Part shown: in pieces, positions 10,942 through 23,359 of the stretch
Layout: each line of letters starts with the position of its first letter
Position numbering within the stretch: position 1 is the stretch's first letter
NCBI GenBank assembly: GCA_032717465.1
Contig: CM064653.1
Coordinates: forward strand, 34,097,816-34,161,815
Reading direction: 5' to 3'
DNA length: 64,000 bases
From: Coenobita brevimanus
Taxonomy: Eukaryota > Arthropoda > Malacostraca > Decapoda > Coenobitidae
Position numbers and translations under genes: made by a program
The notes under the pieces: model-generated
Database searches by the model: none
What the model saw: the letters and a program-made list of their open reading frames with translations, nothing else
What the model was told of the DNA's origin: nothing

Positions 10942-11679
10942 CACTCAATCCTCGTAAATTGCGTGTTTATAAATCATGGCTAAGTGGCTGTCAGACTGCT
11001 GGCACCCTTAAATCGCTGTTAAGTCACGAAAATCGCGGATCTAGGCACCAAAGTGGGCCTTTTCCAAGGAGAATCGTAAACTGCGGCATTCAATTTGAAA
11101 ATCGCAACCCAACAACCAATCACCACCCATCTCTGGTGGCAAATGTGCACATTAATGCTGCAGAGTTAATGAGAAACATCAGGAACTTGTCACCCACTAT
11201 TTTGCCCGGGTAAGGGCAGAAGCTGAGCCTGAACCACAGCCTGGCCCTTCACACACTGAGGACGTGGATGACATAGCATCTGTCATCTCTGAGGCAGACT
11301 TTGAGGGCTTCCTGAGGGGGGCAGAGGAGCTGGAGAAGGGAGAACAGCATGAGGGAGCACCCCCACCTCATGCTGAGAGGTTCTAAGTTCTTCCCAACAC
11401 CATCCCACTCCATTCACTTAAGCAATATTGTCATAAGATTAAGGTGAGATCCCTTAACATTGCTTATTTCCATTAAATACATGCACAGAATATTCCTAAA
11501 TTTGTATGTTTGTGTTTGATGGTGCCTAGATAGGTGTAGGTAGGGTGCTATGGGGGGTGGTTGGCCAAAGTCCAGACCCAAATTCATTTTTCATTTGAGT
11601 TATTACTTATAAACCGCAGAATTTGTAAATCACGGCAGTGGTCCAGACCCAAATTGACACGATTTACGAGGATTGAGTG
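10942..11679 (+). mobile_element. Tigger/pogo-like element, internally deleted, TA target duplication
   Basis: Ends are the inverted pair CACTCAATCCTCGTAAAT and ATTTACGAGGATTGAGTG, flanked on both sides by TA (10940-10941 and 11680-11681). At about 11200-11386 the + strand encodes an acidic tail (EPQPGPSHTEDVDDIASVIS, then EADFEGFLRGAEELEKGEQH) ending at TAA. This is the C-terminus typical of Tigger transposases. The HTH and DDE domains are missing, so the copy is a 738-bp non-autonomous derivative. Confidence 0.85.
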
Positions 11680-11806
11680 TACCGTACAGTAATAAATTAT
11701 GTAATTTTTCTGCTGACTGTACTGGATGAGAATAGTACTGGACAAACGTGCACTGGATGCGAGGGTACTGTATATATATGTATATATATATACATGAGTT
11801 TGACTC

Positions 11807-14800
11807 TCTCCCGAAGGCATTACTTTATCCCCTGGGGGTAGGGGGATTTTTCAAGAATACTCCCTCAGTATCCCTGCTTGTCGTACAAGGTGACTAAAAG
11901 GGTTGGCAGAGGGTTAGTGCCCCTCCCTGGAAAACAGCAAACTAAAAGACAAGCAAGGAGCCTCGGACAAGGACTGACCAAAAGATGATGACCAAGGACT
12001 GGACAAAGGACATGGTAATTGGAGCATGGAATGCAAGAGGTGCGAATGATGAGGTGAAAGAGAGAGAGATTGTCCAGGTGCTTGAGGGTGCGAAAGTGGA
12101 TGTATGTGGAGAAACTGAAACTAAATGGAGAGATGAGAGTGTGAGTATGGATAGGGTATATGTGCAGGAGTAGGTGAGAATGAGAGGGCAAAAGAAGGAG
12201 TGTGTATAGTTGTGAGTAAAAGATGGAAGAAGAACATAAGAGAGTATGGATCAGTTGGGTCAAGGATTATTTAGGTAAGATTGAAAGTTGGAATACAAAT
12301 GAGGGCAATTGTGTGCATGTATGCGCCAACGCAAAATTGTGCAAGCAGAGTGAGAAAAGAGTTCTGGGCAAATGTGGAAGTGTGCATGGAAAAGTTTGGA
12401 AGGAATGAGAGAGTGTTTTTGATCAGTGATATGAATGGTAAATTAGGGAATGTGCAGGTGGATGGAATAGTTGGTGAGTGGGGTGTGCCTGCTGAGATAG
12501 ATGAGAATGGCAGTGCGTTAGTGGACATTTGTGCCGGGAGGGGGTTGATGATAGCCATTACCCTCTTCAGGCACAAAATGATCCACAGGTATACATGGCA
12601 ATTGATGAGAAGGGTGGGTGGCGATCTGAATGAAAGGAAGGCAATGATTGATCATGTGTGTGTGGATGAAAGGATGCAAAGTTGTGTAATGGATGCAAGA
12701 GCCTATAGAGGTTGGGGGAGTGGACTTTCTGACCACTACTTGGTGGTGGCCAGAATCAAGATACAAATAAGATGGAGTAATAGAAGAAGGGAAGGACGGG
12801 AAGAAGGAGTATTTGCAAGGAGAGTGGAAAGGTTACAAGAGGATGAGAAAAAGGCAGAATATAAGAGAGAAGTGGAGGAACGATTGGGCAAATATGAACT
12901 GGAGCAGTTGGGGGATGTGGAAGGTGTGTGCAGGATATTCACAGAAGAAATATGTGCAGCATGTGATGTGGTGTGTGGGAGGAAGAGCAGACGGAGGGGT
13001 GTGCAAGGAACACCGTGGTGGAATGAAGAGGTGAGACAGGCTGTGGCACAAAAGAAGGAAGCATACAATGAATGGATGAGAAATAGGGCTGTGGAAGAAG
13101 TTCAGAGGTGGAAGAGAGAGTTATATGTAGATAGAAAGAGAGAGGTAAAAAGATTAGTAAGAGAGAGTAAGAAGAGAGTGGATGAGGAATTTGGAAGGAA
13201 TTTGAGTGTAAAGTGGAGGGACTATAAGAAAGTGTTCTGGAAAGAGGTGAAGAGAGTAAGACAGGGTGGAAGTGAAATTAGCAGGGGAGTGAAAGATAGA
13301 AAATGGTAGATTACTAGTGGAGAAGGGAGAAAAAGTGAGCAGATGGAGAGAACACTTTATGGAATTGTTGAACATACTGTAGAGAATGGAAGTAATGCGT
13401 GTATAAGTGGCTGGGGAATGGCTGAGAGAAGGAGGGAGGTGCGAAGACAGGAAGAAATCAGTAGGATAGAAGTTGTGGAAGAAATGAAGAAAGTTAAATT
13501 GGGGAAAGCCCCAGAAATTGATGGAGTGTGTGGTGAAATACTGAAGCATGGGGGAGAGATAGTAGTAGAATGGATGTGGAAGATGTGCAGATTGGTCTGG
13601 GAGGAAGGTAGAGTTCCGGAGGATTGGAAGTCAGGTATAATTATTCCCTTGTACAAAGGAAATGGGGAAAAAGAAGTGTGTGGTAATCTTAGGGGCATTT
13701 GTCTTCTTAGTATAATTGGAAAAGTATATGGTAGGATACTTATTGACAGAGTTAGGGAAATAACAGAGGAATTAGTTGGAGAAGATCAGGAATGCTTTAG
13801 GAAGGGAAGAGGTTGTGTAGATCAGATATTCATTCTTAGATCTTTAGTGGAAAAGTTTCTAGAGAAGGGAAAGAAGTTGCATGTGGCTTTCATGGATTTG
13901 GAGAAAGCATATGACAGGGTGGATAGACAAGGATTGTGGAAAGTATTAAGAATATATGGAGCAGATGGGAAGTTGTTGAATGCGATGAAGAGTATGTATG
14001 ATGGTGCTAAGGCTGCAGTGCATGTGGATGGTGAACTGAGTGAATTTTTCTCTTTGAAAGTTGGGTTGAAACAGAGATGTGTCATGTCTCCATGGTTGTT
14101 CAATCTGTACATGGATGGGGTAATAGAAGAGGTACAAGGTAGGGTAGTGGATGTTGGAGTGGCCCTGGTGAGAGAGGGTAGTGTTTGGAAACTCCCTGTA
14201 CTGTTGTTTGCAGATGATACTGTGTTGTTGAGTGAAGACGAAGGAGAGCTGCAAGGCTTGGTGGATGAGTGTGGGAGTGTGTGTAAGAAATGGAATCTAA
14301 AGGTGACTGTAGGGAAGAGTAAAGTGATGGTCTTTGAGAGATGTGAAGTCAGTGAATGCACAGGTAGGTTGGATGGTGAGGAATTGGATAATGTGAGTAT
14401 GTTTAAGTACTTGGGTAGTGTGATGAGTAAGGATGGAGGTTTGGAGGGTGAAGTGCTTGAAAGGGCACAGCAGGGAAGAAAGGTTGCTGTTTCCTTGAAA
14501 GCAGTGATAAGAAACAGGGAAGTGAGCATAGAAGTGAAAAAGTTACTACATGACAGTATTGTGATACCAACTCTTACCGTATGGAAGTGAAGCTTGGATG
14601 TTGCTGGAAGGGCTCAAGTCAAGAGTGAGAGCAGTGGAAATGAGTTATTTAAGAGGAGCCTGTGGAGTCCCATGGAGAGACAGGCTGACAAATGAGGATA
14701 TAAAGGAGCATTGTGGTGTGGATGTGGATGTGATTGGAAGAGTTAGGAGGAATATACTGAGGTGGTTTGGCCATGTGGAGAGGATGGAGGGTGAAAGACT

Positions 14801-15008
14801 GATGAAGAGAGTGTATGTGAGTGAGATGGAGGGGGGGAGAGGGAGGGGGACACTGAGAATGAGATGAAGGGATGGGGTGGAGAGGTATATGAGAGAGGGG
14901 GATGTAAGTTGGGAGCAGGGCAGTGAAATGGTGGGGGACAGGGCGACATGGAGGCGATTTGTTTGTGGCCACCCCGAACGGGATTGAGGCGTCTGGCAAT
15001 AGATAGAT

Positions 15009-15010
<2 letters not shown>
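11807..15010 (+). mobile_element. RTE-like LINE, copy A, nearly full length
   Basis: The 5' end carries a CTGGGGGTAGGG motif and a leader (GTTAGTGCCCCTCCCTGGAA) shared with copies C and D. Coding sequence for endonuclease and reverse transcriptase follows, and the 3' end reads GGCGTCTGGCAATAGATAGA, running into (GATA)n and then (AT)n. The same 3' end terminates the RTE copies at 18232, 25703, 42056, 60164 and 61932. The length of ~3.2 kb fits RTE-clade elements, which have a short single ORF and microsatellite tails. Confidence 0.85.
11985..14992 (+). pseudogene. RTE endonuclease-reverse transcriptase, copy A (frameshifted)
   Basis: The endonuclease N-terminus reads WNARGANDEVKEREIVQVLE with ETKW; further on are ISDMNGK and the SDHYLV box. 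The RT domain has GKAPEIDGVCGEIL, GNLRGICLLSIIGK, FRKGRGCVDQIF, AFMDLEKAYDRVDRQGL (first Asp), GLKQRCVMSPWLFNLYMDG and the catalytic FADD in LLFADDTVLLSED. The C-terminus reads LRWFGHVERM, as in RTE elements. The main frames are 12281-13309 and 13343-14590; a one-base insertion at about 13300 and a frame change near 14585 break it, and the first 300 bp are also shifted. Confidence 0.88.

Positions 15011-15049
<39 letters not shown>
15011..15049. repeat. (AT)n microsatellite at the RTE copy A tail
   Basis: About 38 bp of alternating AT directly follows the GATA tail of the RTE copy. The Tigger element at 15050 is inserted at its end. Confidence 0.9.
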
Positions 15050-15052
<3 letters not shown>

Positions 15053-16480
15053 TACCCTCGCATCCAGCACGGTAATATTGTCATGCATGGGTCACGTGTT
15101 GGACCAAAAACGTGTTGGACTAACAATAGAGCTTATGGGGAAAAATGAATTATGTCAGCAACCCTCGGAAAAGTCACCCTAAATACCTACCATATACCTA
15201 TACATATATTGGTACTATTGTAATTATAATAAATGGTACTGTGCTATGAATGATAACTAACCTTTTAGGATAGTGTTGGTGGGCTTGCTGGGAATGGAAG
15301 GTGGTATCCAGGGCTGTAGGTAGTCCTACTGGGTCCCCGGAGGATGGCTGCTGGCGTCAATAGCGGGTAATGGCTGTTGCTCCTCCTCAACCTCCCTCAT
15401 AAATCCTTCGAAATCACACTCAGAATCACTCTCTTCGTCCACAGCCATGGAAGGTCCTGCTTCTGCCTGTCCCAACACTGTAATCCTCAGCAAAGTGCAT
15501 GCTTCTCACACTGTTGCCAGAGCCCCGTCTCGTGACTGTGGAAAGTGATCGCTGTCGCTGACTCGGTAGAGAATAAGGAGAAGCAACTTTGTTTATAAAC
15601 TGGTACGCACGCCGATGAGAAGGGTTTCAAAACGATTGATATTTATTCTAAAATATTAATATGTATTCAGTGTCAGGCTAAATGTTCAGTGCTGTAGTAC
15701 GATATATTCTCTGTTGAGCCGCCTGGGTTTTGGTCACACTGTTTTGCCCGTTGTATCCTCGGCAGGAATCCATCCAGATGAATTCCAAATGCTCGTGGTA
15801 TCGTCGGCAATTTTACCACGTTACCGTTCCAATTTACCATCGTATCCTCGGCAAACCTGGTATGAAGTGCCGTGTGATAGCCTTCGGCTGCCAGGATCTT
15901 GTCTTGGTTTTTTATTATGGTCCTGACGTTGGCTTCATTCATGTCGTAGGCCTTGGCAATGTCAACTTTCCTCTCCCCTTTCTTCTTCCTCTCGATGCTT
16001 TCTAGCTTGGTGGCCTGAGGGAGGTGCCGACGCTTCTTGGGGTTCTGAGAAGGCTTCCTAGGCATCATGAGCAGGGTAAAATGCAGTAACAGGGGCAGAA
16101 AATGCAGCAAGAAAAAAGCACCTTCCAATGCAATTATGCGACTGAGTGGCGCTGTGGCGGGAGAAATGTAAACAAAACATCACGTGACACCAGAAGCGTT
16201 TTTAATTGGGCGGCATCACGATCACGTCACGATAGCGGGCGGGGAAGGCTACTTGATCAGAAGTTTTCATTGGCTATCATCATCATGGGAATGTCCAGTA
16301 TGACCGTGTTGGACCGGGGTTGATCGTGCTAGAGTGAACTCTTGCGGATTTCGCCCACTTCTCGGAGCTCTGTGCGTGTTATGCTAACACACTCATGTTG
16401 CAGTAATTAAATCGTATTAAATAATACTAATTAATTGCTCTCCGTGCTGGACCCGAATCGTGTTGGACGCGAGGGTACTG
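15050..16480 (-). mobile_element. Tigger/pogo-like element with internal deletion, TA duplication
   Basis: Inverted ends CAGTACCCTCGCATCCAGCA and TGTTGGACGCGAGGGTACTG are flanked by TA at 15048-15049 and 16481-16482. The minus strand keeps the transposase N-terminus (16128 downward) and an acidic C-terminal tail at about 15330-15480 (GQAEAGPSMAVDEESDSE, CDFEGFMREVEEEQQ). The central DDE domain is absent, so the 1,431-bp element is non-autonomous. Confidence 0.9.
15673..16128 (-). pseudogene. Tigger transposase N-terminus (CENP-B-like HTH)
   Basis: The start is placed at the Met of MPRKPSQNPKKRRHLPQATK (about 16065), because basic N-termini of this kind open Tigger/CENP-B-type proteins; the upstream hydrophobic stretch is probably not coding. 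The helix-turn-helix reads KLESIERKKKGERKVDIAKA, then YDMNEANVRTIIKNQDKILA, which binds the element ends in related proteins. The reading ends at 15673 without a catalytic domain. Confidence 0.85.
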
Positions 16481-16482
16481 TA

Positions 16483-16588
16483 TACATATATATATACCGT
16501 ATATATATATTTATATAATATATATACAGTATATACATATATATATTTGTATATATATATATATATATATATATACAGTATATATACA

Positions 16589-16636
<48 letters not shown>
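16483..16636. repeat. AT-rich microsatellite
   Basis: Interrupted (AT)n with TATACAGTATAT motifs, lying between the Tigger right end and the 5S-derived repeat. Confidence 0.9.
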
Positions 16637-16640
<4 letters not shown>

Positions 16641-16815
16641 GGGTCTGGTTAGTACTTGGATGGGTGACCGCCAGGGAACACCAGATGCTGTTGGCATAAC
16701 GTTCTCCTTACGTGTCAAGTAGGGTTGGTGGAGGATTAGTGCCCCTCCCTGTAAAACAATTAACTCTAAGCCCTTGACCACCCCGTTTGGGATACATGGC
16801 GTGTGGCAATGATTT
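16637..16815 (+). repeat. Chimeric 5S rRNA-headed SINE-like repeat, copy 1
   Basis: Positions 16637-16695 match the 3' half of eukaryotic 5S rRNA (GGTTAGTACTTGGATGGGTG, then ACCGCC and GATGCTGTTGGC). This includes the region of the pol III C box but not the A box. Next comes GTTGGTGGAGGATTAGTGCC / CCTCCCTGTAAAAC, which resembles the local RTE 5' leader. The end, CCACCCCGTTTGGGATACAT then GTGTGGCAAT, resembles the RTE 3' end. A 5S-derived head with a LINE-like tail is the plan of SINE3-type elements. It is not a functional 5S gene, since the first ~55 nt are absent. Confidence 0.82.
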
Positions 16816-16819
16816 ACTT

Positions 16820-17347
<528 letters not shown>

Positions 17348-17350
<3 letters not shown>

Positions 17351-18221
17351 TAATCCCTGTACTTTCTGGACTCCCCACTTACCAGACATAGTGGGCCTTG
17401 ACTTTTCAAACCCAAAAATGGCCAAAAATAGAAATCCCCCCAAAATCCGAATTTTTTCCCACCTGTCATTTGAAATTGCCACACGGCACTGCATGACACC
17501 AAACAGCTGTTGTTTATGCATCCCTTCACCCCTTCCTTCCTTCCCTGCTCTCCAGTTACTGCCTAACCACCGTAGAGGGTGGATGTTCATCGCAGTGGAT
17601 GTCGCACGTACTCGTTTTTGTGAATAAACAGTGAATAAACTGCGATACCTCGCCACTAAGCCACTAGACCATATGGGAATTTACAGTGACGTGCAGTGTT
17701 AAGAAATTAGAATTAAGAGTGCAAAGGATTAAGTGTGGAGTTTAAAGTGGCGGTTGAAACTGGTGATTGAAACTGGCGTGGCGCAATTAAGAACAGAATG
17801 TGTGGTGTTAAACAATTATAACTCACAGTGCAGAGAATTAAGTGTAACACAACACTGGATTGCTGTACGTGCTTCAAGAACATTTTCACCACTACCAGAG
17901 CCTTAGAGGAGGCAGCCACCGATGTGCTATAAGTACCCTGTACACTGCTAAATATTTTCCATAACCACTTCTAATTCCTTATTCTCTGGCTCCTTTTCAT
18001 TTGTTTCATGCTTTATGTCCATTATTGGTGTGAATAGGGTCTTAAATAGGTTTAAATAGGTGCTATGCATGTCTGGTAGGGAGTTATTTAGGTGGCATTC
18101 AAGTTAGGCTGGGTTAGGGTTCTTAAGTACCAGTCCAGCAGGCAGGGGCCCACTTTCCAGACGGGACCACTTTCCAGACATGCTTTTGGCTCTGTTACAT
18201 CAGATAGTGGAGGGATTACTG
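17348..18221. mobile_element. Tigger-like MITE, TA target duplication
   Basis: Ends CAGTAATCCCTGTACT and AGTGGAGGGATTACTG are inverted over about 12 bp and flanked by TA at 17346-17347 and 18222-18223. The 874-bp interior has no transposase. The ends resemble those of the Tigger remnant ending at 30904 (CAGTAACCCCTTTAAG), so this may be its non-autonomous relative. Confidence 0.82.
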
Positions 18222-18231
18222 TACATATATA

Positions 18232-18593
18232 TCTGTCTATCTATTGCCAGACACCTCAATCCCATTTGGGGTGGCCACAAACAAATCGCCTCAACGTTGC
18301 CCTTTCCCCCGCCATTTCACTGCCCCTCTCCCAATTCACACCCCCCTCTCCCATATACCTCTCCACCCCATCCCTCCATCTCATCCTTGGCCTCCCCCTC
18401 CCTCTTCCCCCTCCACTTCGCTCACATACACTCTCTTCGTCAGTCTTTCACCCTCCATCCTCTCCACATGGCCAAACCACCTCAGTGTATTCCTCCTAAC
18501 GCTTCCTATCACATCCACATCCACACCACAATGCTCCTTTATATCCTCATTCGTCAGCCTGTCTCTCCATATGACTCCACAGGCTCCTCTTAA
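18232..18593 (-). mobile_element. RTE copy B, 3' part
   Basis: Minus-strand RTE 3' end: TCTGTCTATCTATTGCCAGA, then codons for the C-terminus (GGHKQ..., LRWFGHVERMEGERLTKR on the minus strand). It stops at CTCCTCTTAA, where copies A and D continue into AATAACTCATTTCC. The rest of this copy resumes at 23360, after a 4,766-bp insertion. Confidence 0.87.
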
Positions 18594-19161
18594 CCCCTCC
18601 GTGGCCGCCGGCGTCGTTTGAGCGCGGCCTGTAAGAAACTGCAAAAATTTTTGGGAAGTGAATGGACGTTCTGAATGTCTGCACACTGACCTACACTACA
18701 CTCCCATACACCCCATCCAGCAGTTCAGAGCCTGCTGCTGTGATAAGTGGATTTTTTATTATTTCGCTCCTGGCCATGCCTTAACAAGCACAACTACACC
18801 CATTATCTTGACCCAGGCAGAGCATATCATCTTTGTCCTCTCTTGCAAAACACACACAACCACCTGTTTATGATTATGAAGTAATACAAGCACATACAAA
18901 AAAGACATGATAATAACAGAAAAATACATTTTTGTCTTGGTATCTTTACCTATTTGCTCAGGTTTGCTGTAATGGTTTCGATCATATGATGCAATGCAAC
19001 TTGTAGAAAACCGTAAAAACTTTCGGGAAGTGAACGAAAATCTGGGACATGAGACTGACCCTGACTTCACCCTCTCATGTATCATCCGTCAGTTCACCAC
19101 CTGCTGTTGTGACGAGTGGATGTACGATTTTTTCACTCGTGGCCATGCCTAAACACACATA

Positions 19162-22100
19162 GTAGACTGTAGCACCAGTCGAGCAGGGCAGTACTCCCGA
19201 GGTGGATGGAAAGCTGATGACAGGGAGTGCTGGAGCTCCTGTTTCATCAGCCCTCAGGACTAGTTCCTGACCATCCCCCTTTGCTGAACTTTTTCAGTGT
19301 CTCAGTTACACAGAGAGTAGGCCAGCATGCTCTCCAGTACAAATTTCTCTAACTATCTACACCAAACTACGTGCACAGTACACACTACACTTCCTTTTCC
19401 AAAAATCAAAAATCATGGCGTCACAACACACAGCCTCGGAGTCCCAAGGGGGGGGGGGACCATAAATGCCCCCACCATCCGCCCCTCTCCCGATGACGAC
19501 TCGAGGTGCCTGGAACCACTGTCTGACTCTCTTCTTCTTCATTTCTGCAACATTCGCGGCCTTTCCTCTAACTTTCGCTCTGTTGAGCACCACCTCTGCT
19601 CATCTAAACCTCACCTTCTTTTTCTAACGGAGACTCAGCTGTGTGAGGCAACTGACAGCAAACCCTTTTCTGTATCCTCCTACTTTCTCTATACTCATTT
19701 CAAAGCCAAAGGTGGCTGTTGTGTATATATACGCAACGACTTATCTTGCTCTCATGTTCCTGAACTCGATTCTTCTGAATTCTCTACACTCTGGCTTCGG
19801 CTTTCCTGTCATTCTCTGACTAAATATATCTGTGCTGTTTACTTATCCCCTAATTCTACTGACTATCAAAAATTCTTCGACTGTCTTACTTCTACGATGG
19901 AACACATTCTATCCATTTCTCCTTTCTCTGAAATCTCCATTCTAGGAGATTTCAATGTTCACCACCACCTTTGGCTCTCCTCTCCTTTCACGGATCCACC
20001 TGGTGAACAAGCCTACATCTTTTCTATCCTTAATGACCTAGAGCAGCTTGTACAGCACCCTACCCGTATCCCTGACCGCCTTGGAGAGAGCTCCAACATA
20101 CTTGACCTCTTCCTCACAACTAATCCTTCTGCTTACTCTTTTAAACTTTTCTCTCCGTTGGGCTCCTCCGATCACAACCTTATTACCTTAACCTGTCCTA
20201 TCACTCCGGTACGGCCTATGGACCCTCCAGGGAAACGTCGTCTGTGGCATTTTGGAGCTGTGGACTGGGAGGCCCTCAAGCAGTACTTCTTTGATTTTCC
20301 CTGGAATGATTATTGCTTCCGTGGCCGGGAGCCATCTGAGTGTGCCTTGCGCATTACGGAGGTTATTCTTTCGGGCATGGAAGCATACATTCCTTTCTCA
20401 TATCCTTTGACTAACGCAAGAAAGCCTTGGTTTAATCACGCTTGGTCTAATGCTGTCCGCAACAAGGAGAGGGCCTACAAAAGGTACCGGAGCCAACCCA
20501 CCCCTGAATCACATCATCTTTACGTTTCTGCCCGGAATCGTGCTAAGTCTGTTCTTCGCTCTACAAAAAATAATTTCATACTTACTAAATGCTCTCAACT
20601 CTCCAACTCGAATTCTTCCCGCTCCTTCTGGCACCTTGCCAAAAATCTTTCTAACAACTTTACCTCATCATCCTTCCCTCCTCTTTTCTACTCTGATGGT
20701 TCTGTAGCTATTTCTTCTACTGATAAAGCAGATCTCTTCGCACAGACTTTCTCCTCCAATTCCACCTTAGACGATTCCGGTGCTGTTCCTCCATCACTTC
20801 CCCCCTCTGACTTCCTCATGGCTGACATTAAAATTTCTTCAGTTGATGTATCTTCTGCCATCACTGGCCTCAGTACTAACAAGGCATATGGGCATGATGG
20901 GGTCCCTCCTGTTGTTCTCAAGAACTGTGCTTCTGTGCTTACATCCTGCCTAGGCAAACTCTTTCGCCTTTGTCTGTCAACTTGTACCTTTCCTTCTTGC
21001 TGGAAGTTTGCTCTCATTCAGCCAGTCCCAAAGAAGGGTGACCACTACCAACCCTCCAACTATCGTCCAATTGCTTTAACGTCCTGTATTTCAAAAGTTT
21101 TCGAGTCAATTCTCAATAGAAAAATTTTAAGGCATCTTTCCTATCACAACCTTCTTTCCGATCGTCAGTATGGGTTCCGTCAGGGACACTCCACTGGCGA
21201 TCTTCTCACCTACCTTTCAGACTCCTGGTCATCCTCCTTTTGGGACTTTGGCAAAAGCTTTGCCATTGCACTTGACATCTCGAAGGCTTTCGATCGAGTC
21301 TGGCATAAATCTTTAATTTCCAAACTGCCCTGCTACGGTTTCTATCCTTCTATCTGTGCCTCATCGCTAGCTTCCTTTCTGGTCGTTCAATAGCCGCTGT
21401 TGTAGATGGCCATCGTTCTTCTCCTACATCTATCAACAGTGGTGTTCCTCAGGGCTCTGTCCTATCACCAACTCTCTTCCTTTTATTCATCAATGATCTT
21501 GTAAGCTGTACATCTAACCCTATCCACTCATACGCTGATGACTCCACCCTTCACCTTTCCATTCGGTTCCCGCAACGCCCATCTCAACAGTTGCTTCAAC
21601 AAACAAGGGATGAGGCTATGGCACACCTAATTTCTGACTTGGCTTGTATCTCTGACTGGGGTAAAAATAATATGGTTGTATTTAATGCATCTAAGACTCA
21701 GTTCTTACACCTATCAACCCGACAAAATCTTCCACAGGTATACCCATTAATGTTTAATAATATTCAGCTTAATCCTGCATCATCCTTGCACATGCTTGGG
21801 GTTTCATTCTCTCGGGACTTATCTTGGAAAGATCATATTACATCTCTTGTAAAATCTGCTTCCAAGAGATTGGGTGTGCTAAACCGACTCCGCTCTTTCT
21901 TTACCCCTGCACAATTGTTGACTCTATACAGGGGTTTTATCCGCCCCTGTGTGGAGTACAACTCTCATGTGTGGGGAGGCTCCCCACATACAGCCCTTCT
22001 CAATAGGGTGGAGTCAAAGGCTTTTTGTCTCATTAACTCTTCTCCTCTTACTGACTCCCTTCAACCTCTGTCTCTTCGTCGCACTGTTGCATCTTTATCT

Positions 22101-22476
22101 CTTTTCTATCGCTATTTTAATGGTCACTGCTCCTCTGAACTGTCTGCTTGCATTTCTCCACCTTATGACGGGTGTGTAGCACCCGTCTGGCAGCAAACTC
22201 TCATCCCTTTTCTGTCCAGCTCTCTAATGCAAGAGTTAACTATTACTCCCAGTCTTTCATTTATGCAACAGGTCAGCTCTGGAACTGTCTCCCTCTGTCT
22301 GTATTTCCTGCTGCCTATGATCTCCAGTCTTTCAAACACAGTGTGTCCAGGCATCTCAAAATGATCGGATCTTGAATTTGGCTCTCTATTGTATTTTGTT
22401 TTTCTCTTGGAGGGAACTGTTACTGCGGGCTCATGGCCTTTGGTTCCTTCTTCCTCGCATAAAAAAAAAAAAAAAG
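19162..22476 (+). mobile_element. APE-type LINE inserted in the piggyBac-like element
   Basis: About 3.3 kb ending in poly(A) at 22460-22475 after CCTCGCAT. The 5' boundary is inferred because the tandem unit of the host element is intact up to CCTAAACACACAT (about 19161) and resumes with GTTACACCCATTATCTCGAC at 22477, as in the first unit. A clear target duplication is not visible. Only ORF2 is present after a ~165-bp leader, so the copy is probably 5'-truncated or ORF1-less. Confidence 0.85.
19327..22375 (+). pseudogene. LINE endonuclease-reverse transcriptase, two frameshifts
   Basis: The AP-endonuclease domain reads [36 protein letters not shown] and [10 protein letters not shown]. The RT domain has [51 protein letters not shown] (first Asp), SGVPQGSVLSPTLFLLFIND and HSYADDSTLHLS (catalytic YADD). 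The C-terminal part reads LGVSFSRDLSWKDHITSLVK and later GQLWNCLPLSVFPAAYDLQS. The frame changes near 21375 and again near 22160, the latter seen by comparison with the fragment at 34661. No RNase H domain is seen. Clade: Jockey/I or CR1 side; not resolved. Confidence 0.87.
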
Positions 22477-23359
22477 TTACACCCATTATCTCGACTCAGA
22501 AAAGAAAATACAATCTTTTTCCTCCCTTGCAAAACACACACAACCACACACAACCATCCTGTTTACATGGTAAAATGATAAAGATGAACGTAAAATGATA
22601 GAGAAAGATGAACATGTTATGACGGAAAAAGTATGTTATTCCCCATCTCTAAACGTACAGTATTTATTTCTGCTTTGTATCTGTATTCGTAATAATTAGA
22701 CATATTCTTCGTTCTGAAACTGCATTACGATTCTATTTTTAGCCATGCTCGTGGTGTGGGAGCTGGAAGTTGCAACTCAACTTCCTTACTGCTAATCAAA
22801 CTGACCCTCCACTTTATTCTCCCGTAGCAGAGTCTAGCCTTGGAGGACGTGCAGTTTTCTCATTTAGGACTGAAATTTCAACTCTTTCGCTCCCTTTTCC
22901 AAGCATGGGCACAACGATAACGTAAAAAATAACTTTAAACTACCATAAACATATTTTATATAAAAAAGGTGAAAATGTATTCATAAAATTTTTTTTTTCC
23001 AGCCATTCCTAATAGATTATGTACTGAATCATTCGATATAATCTTATCTCATATATGCATAACATTTCAGCACCATTCGCATTGTTTTGGGAGGTAAAAA
23101 AAAAAATATCAACACCTGCCCAGTTGCGATGTGGCAGTGCCCGTGGGCGGCGATATCTGTTGCCGATATTTCTGCAACATCCGCGCTTCATTGCAAGCCA
23201 CAAAATGCGTCTAGGAAGCTGGGATTTGCACTGTTAGGTGCATCTGAACTTTCTCCTCAATATGGCAAGAAAAAAAAATCAATTTTCAAAACTTCAATAA
23301 ATGGCCCCGGCGTTGGCCTGGGGTACACGGAAAATTCCAGGCCTTCGGCCACGGAGGGG

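Larger units (their letters stand above)
18594..23359. mobile_element. piggyBac-like (TTAA) non-autonomous element, itself interrupted
   Basis: Ends are CCCCTCCGTGGCCG at 18594 and its exact complement CGGCCACGGAGGGG at 23346-23359, flanked by TTAA on both sides (18590-18593 and 23360-23363). TTAA duplication with CCC-starting ends is characteristic of piggyBac. Removing the LINE at about 19162-22476 leaves ~1.45 kb with no transposase. It contains two tandem units of ~372 bp: GGGAAGTGAA recurs at 18653 and 19025. The second unit is the one hit by the LINE. Confidence 0.85.

Noticed and set aside
19357..19593. Minus-strand frame over the LINE endonuclease start
   Set aside because: Shadow of the + strand endonuclease reading, which carries the conserved motifs.
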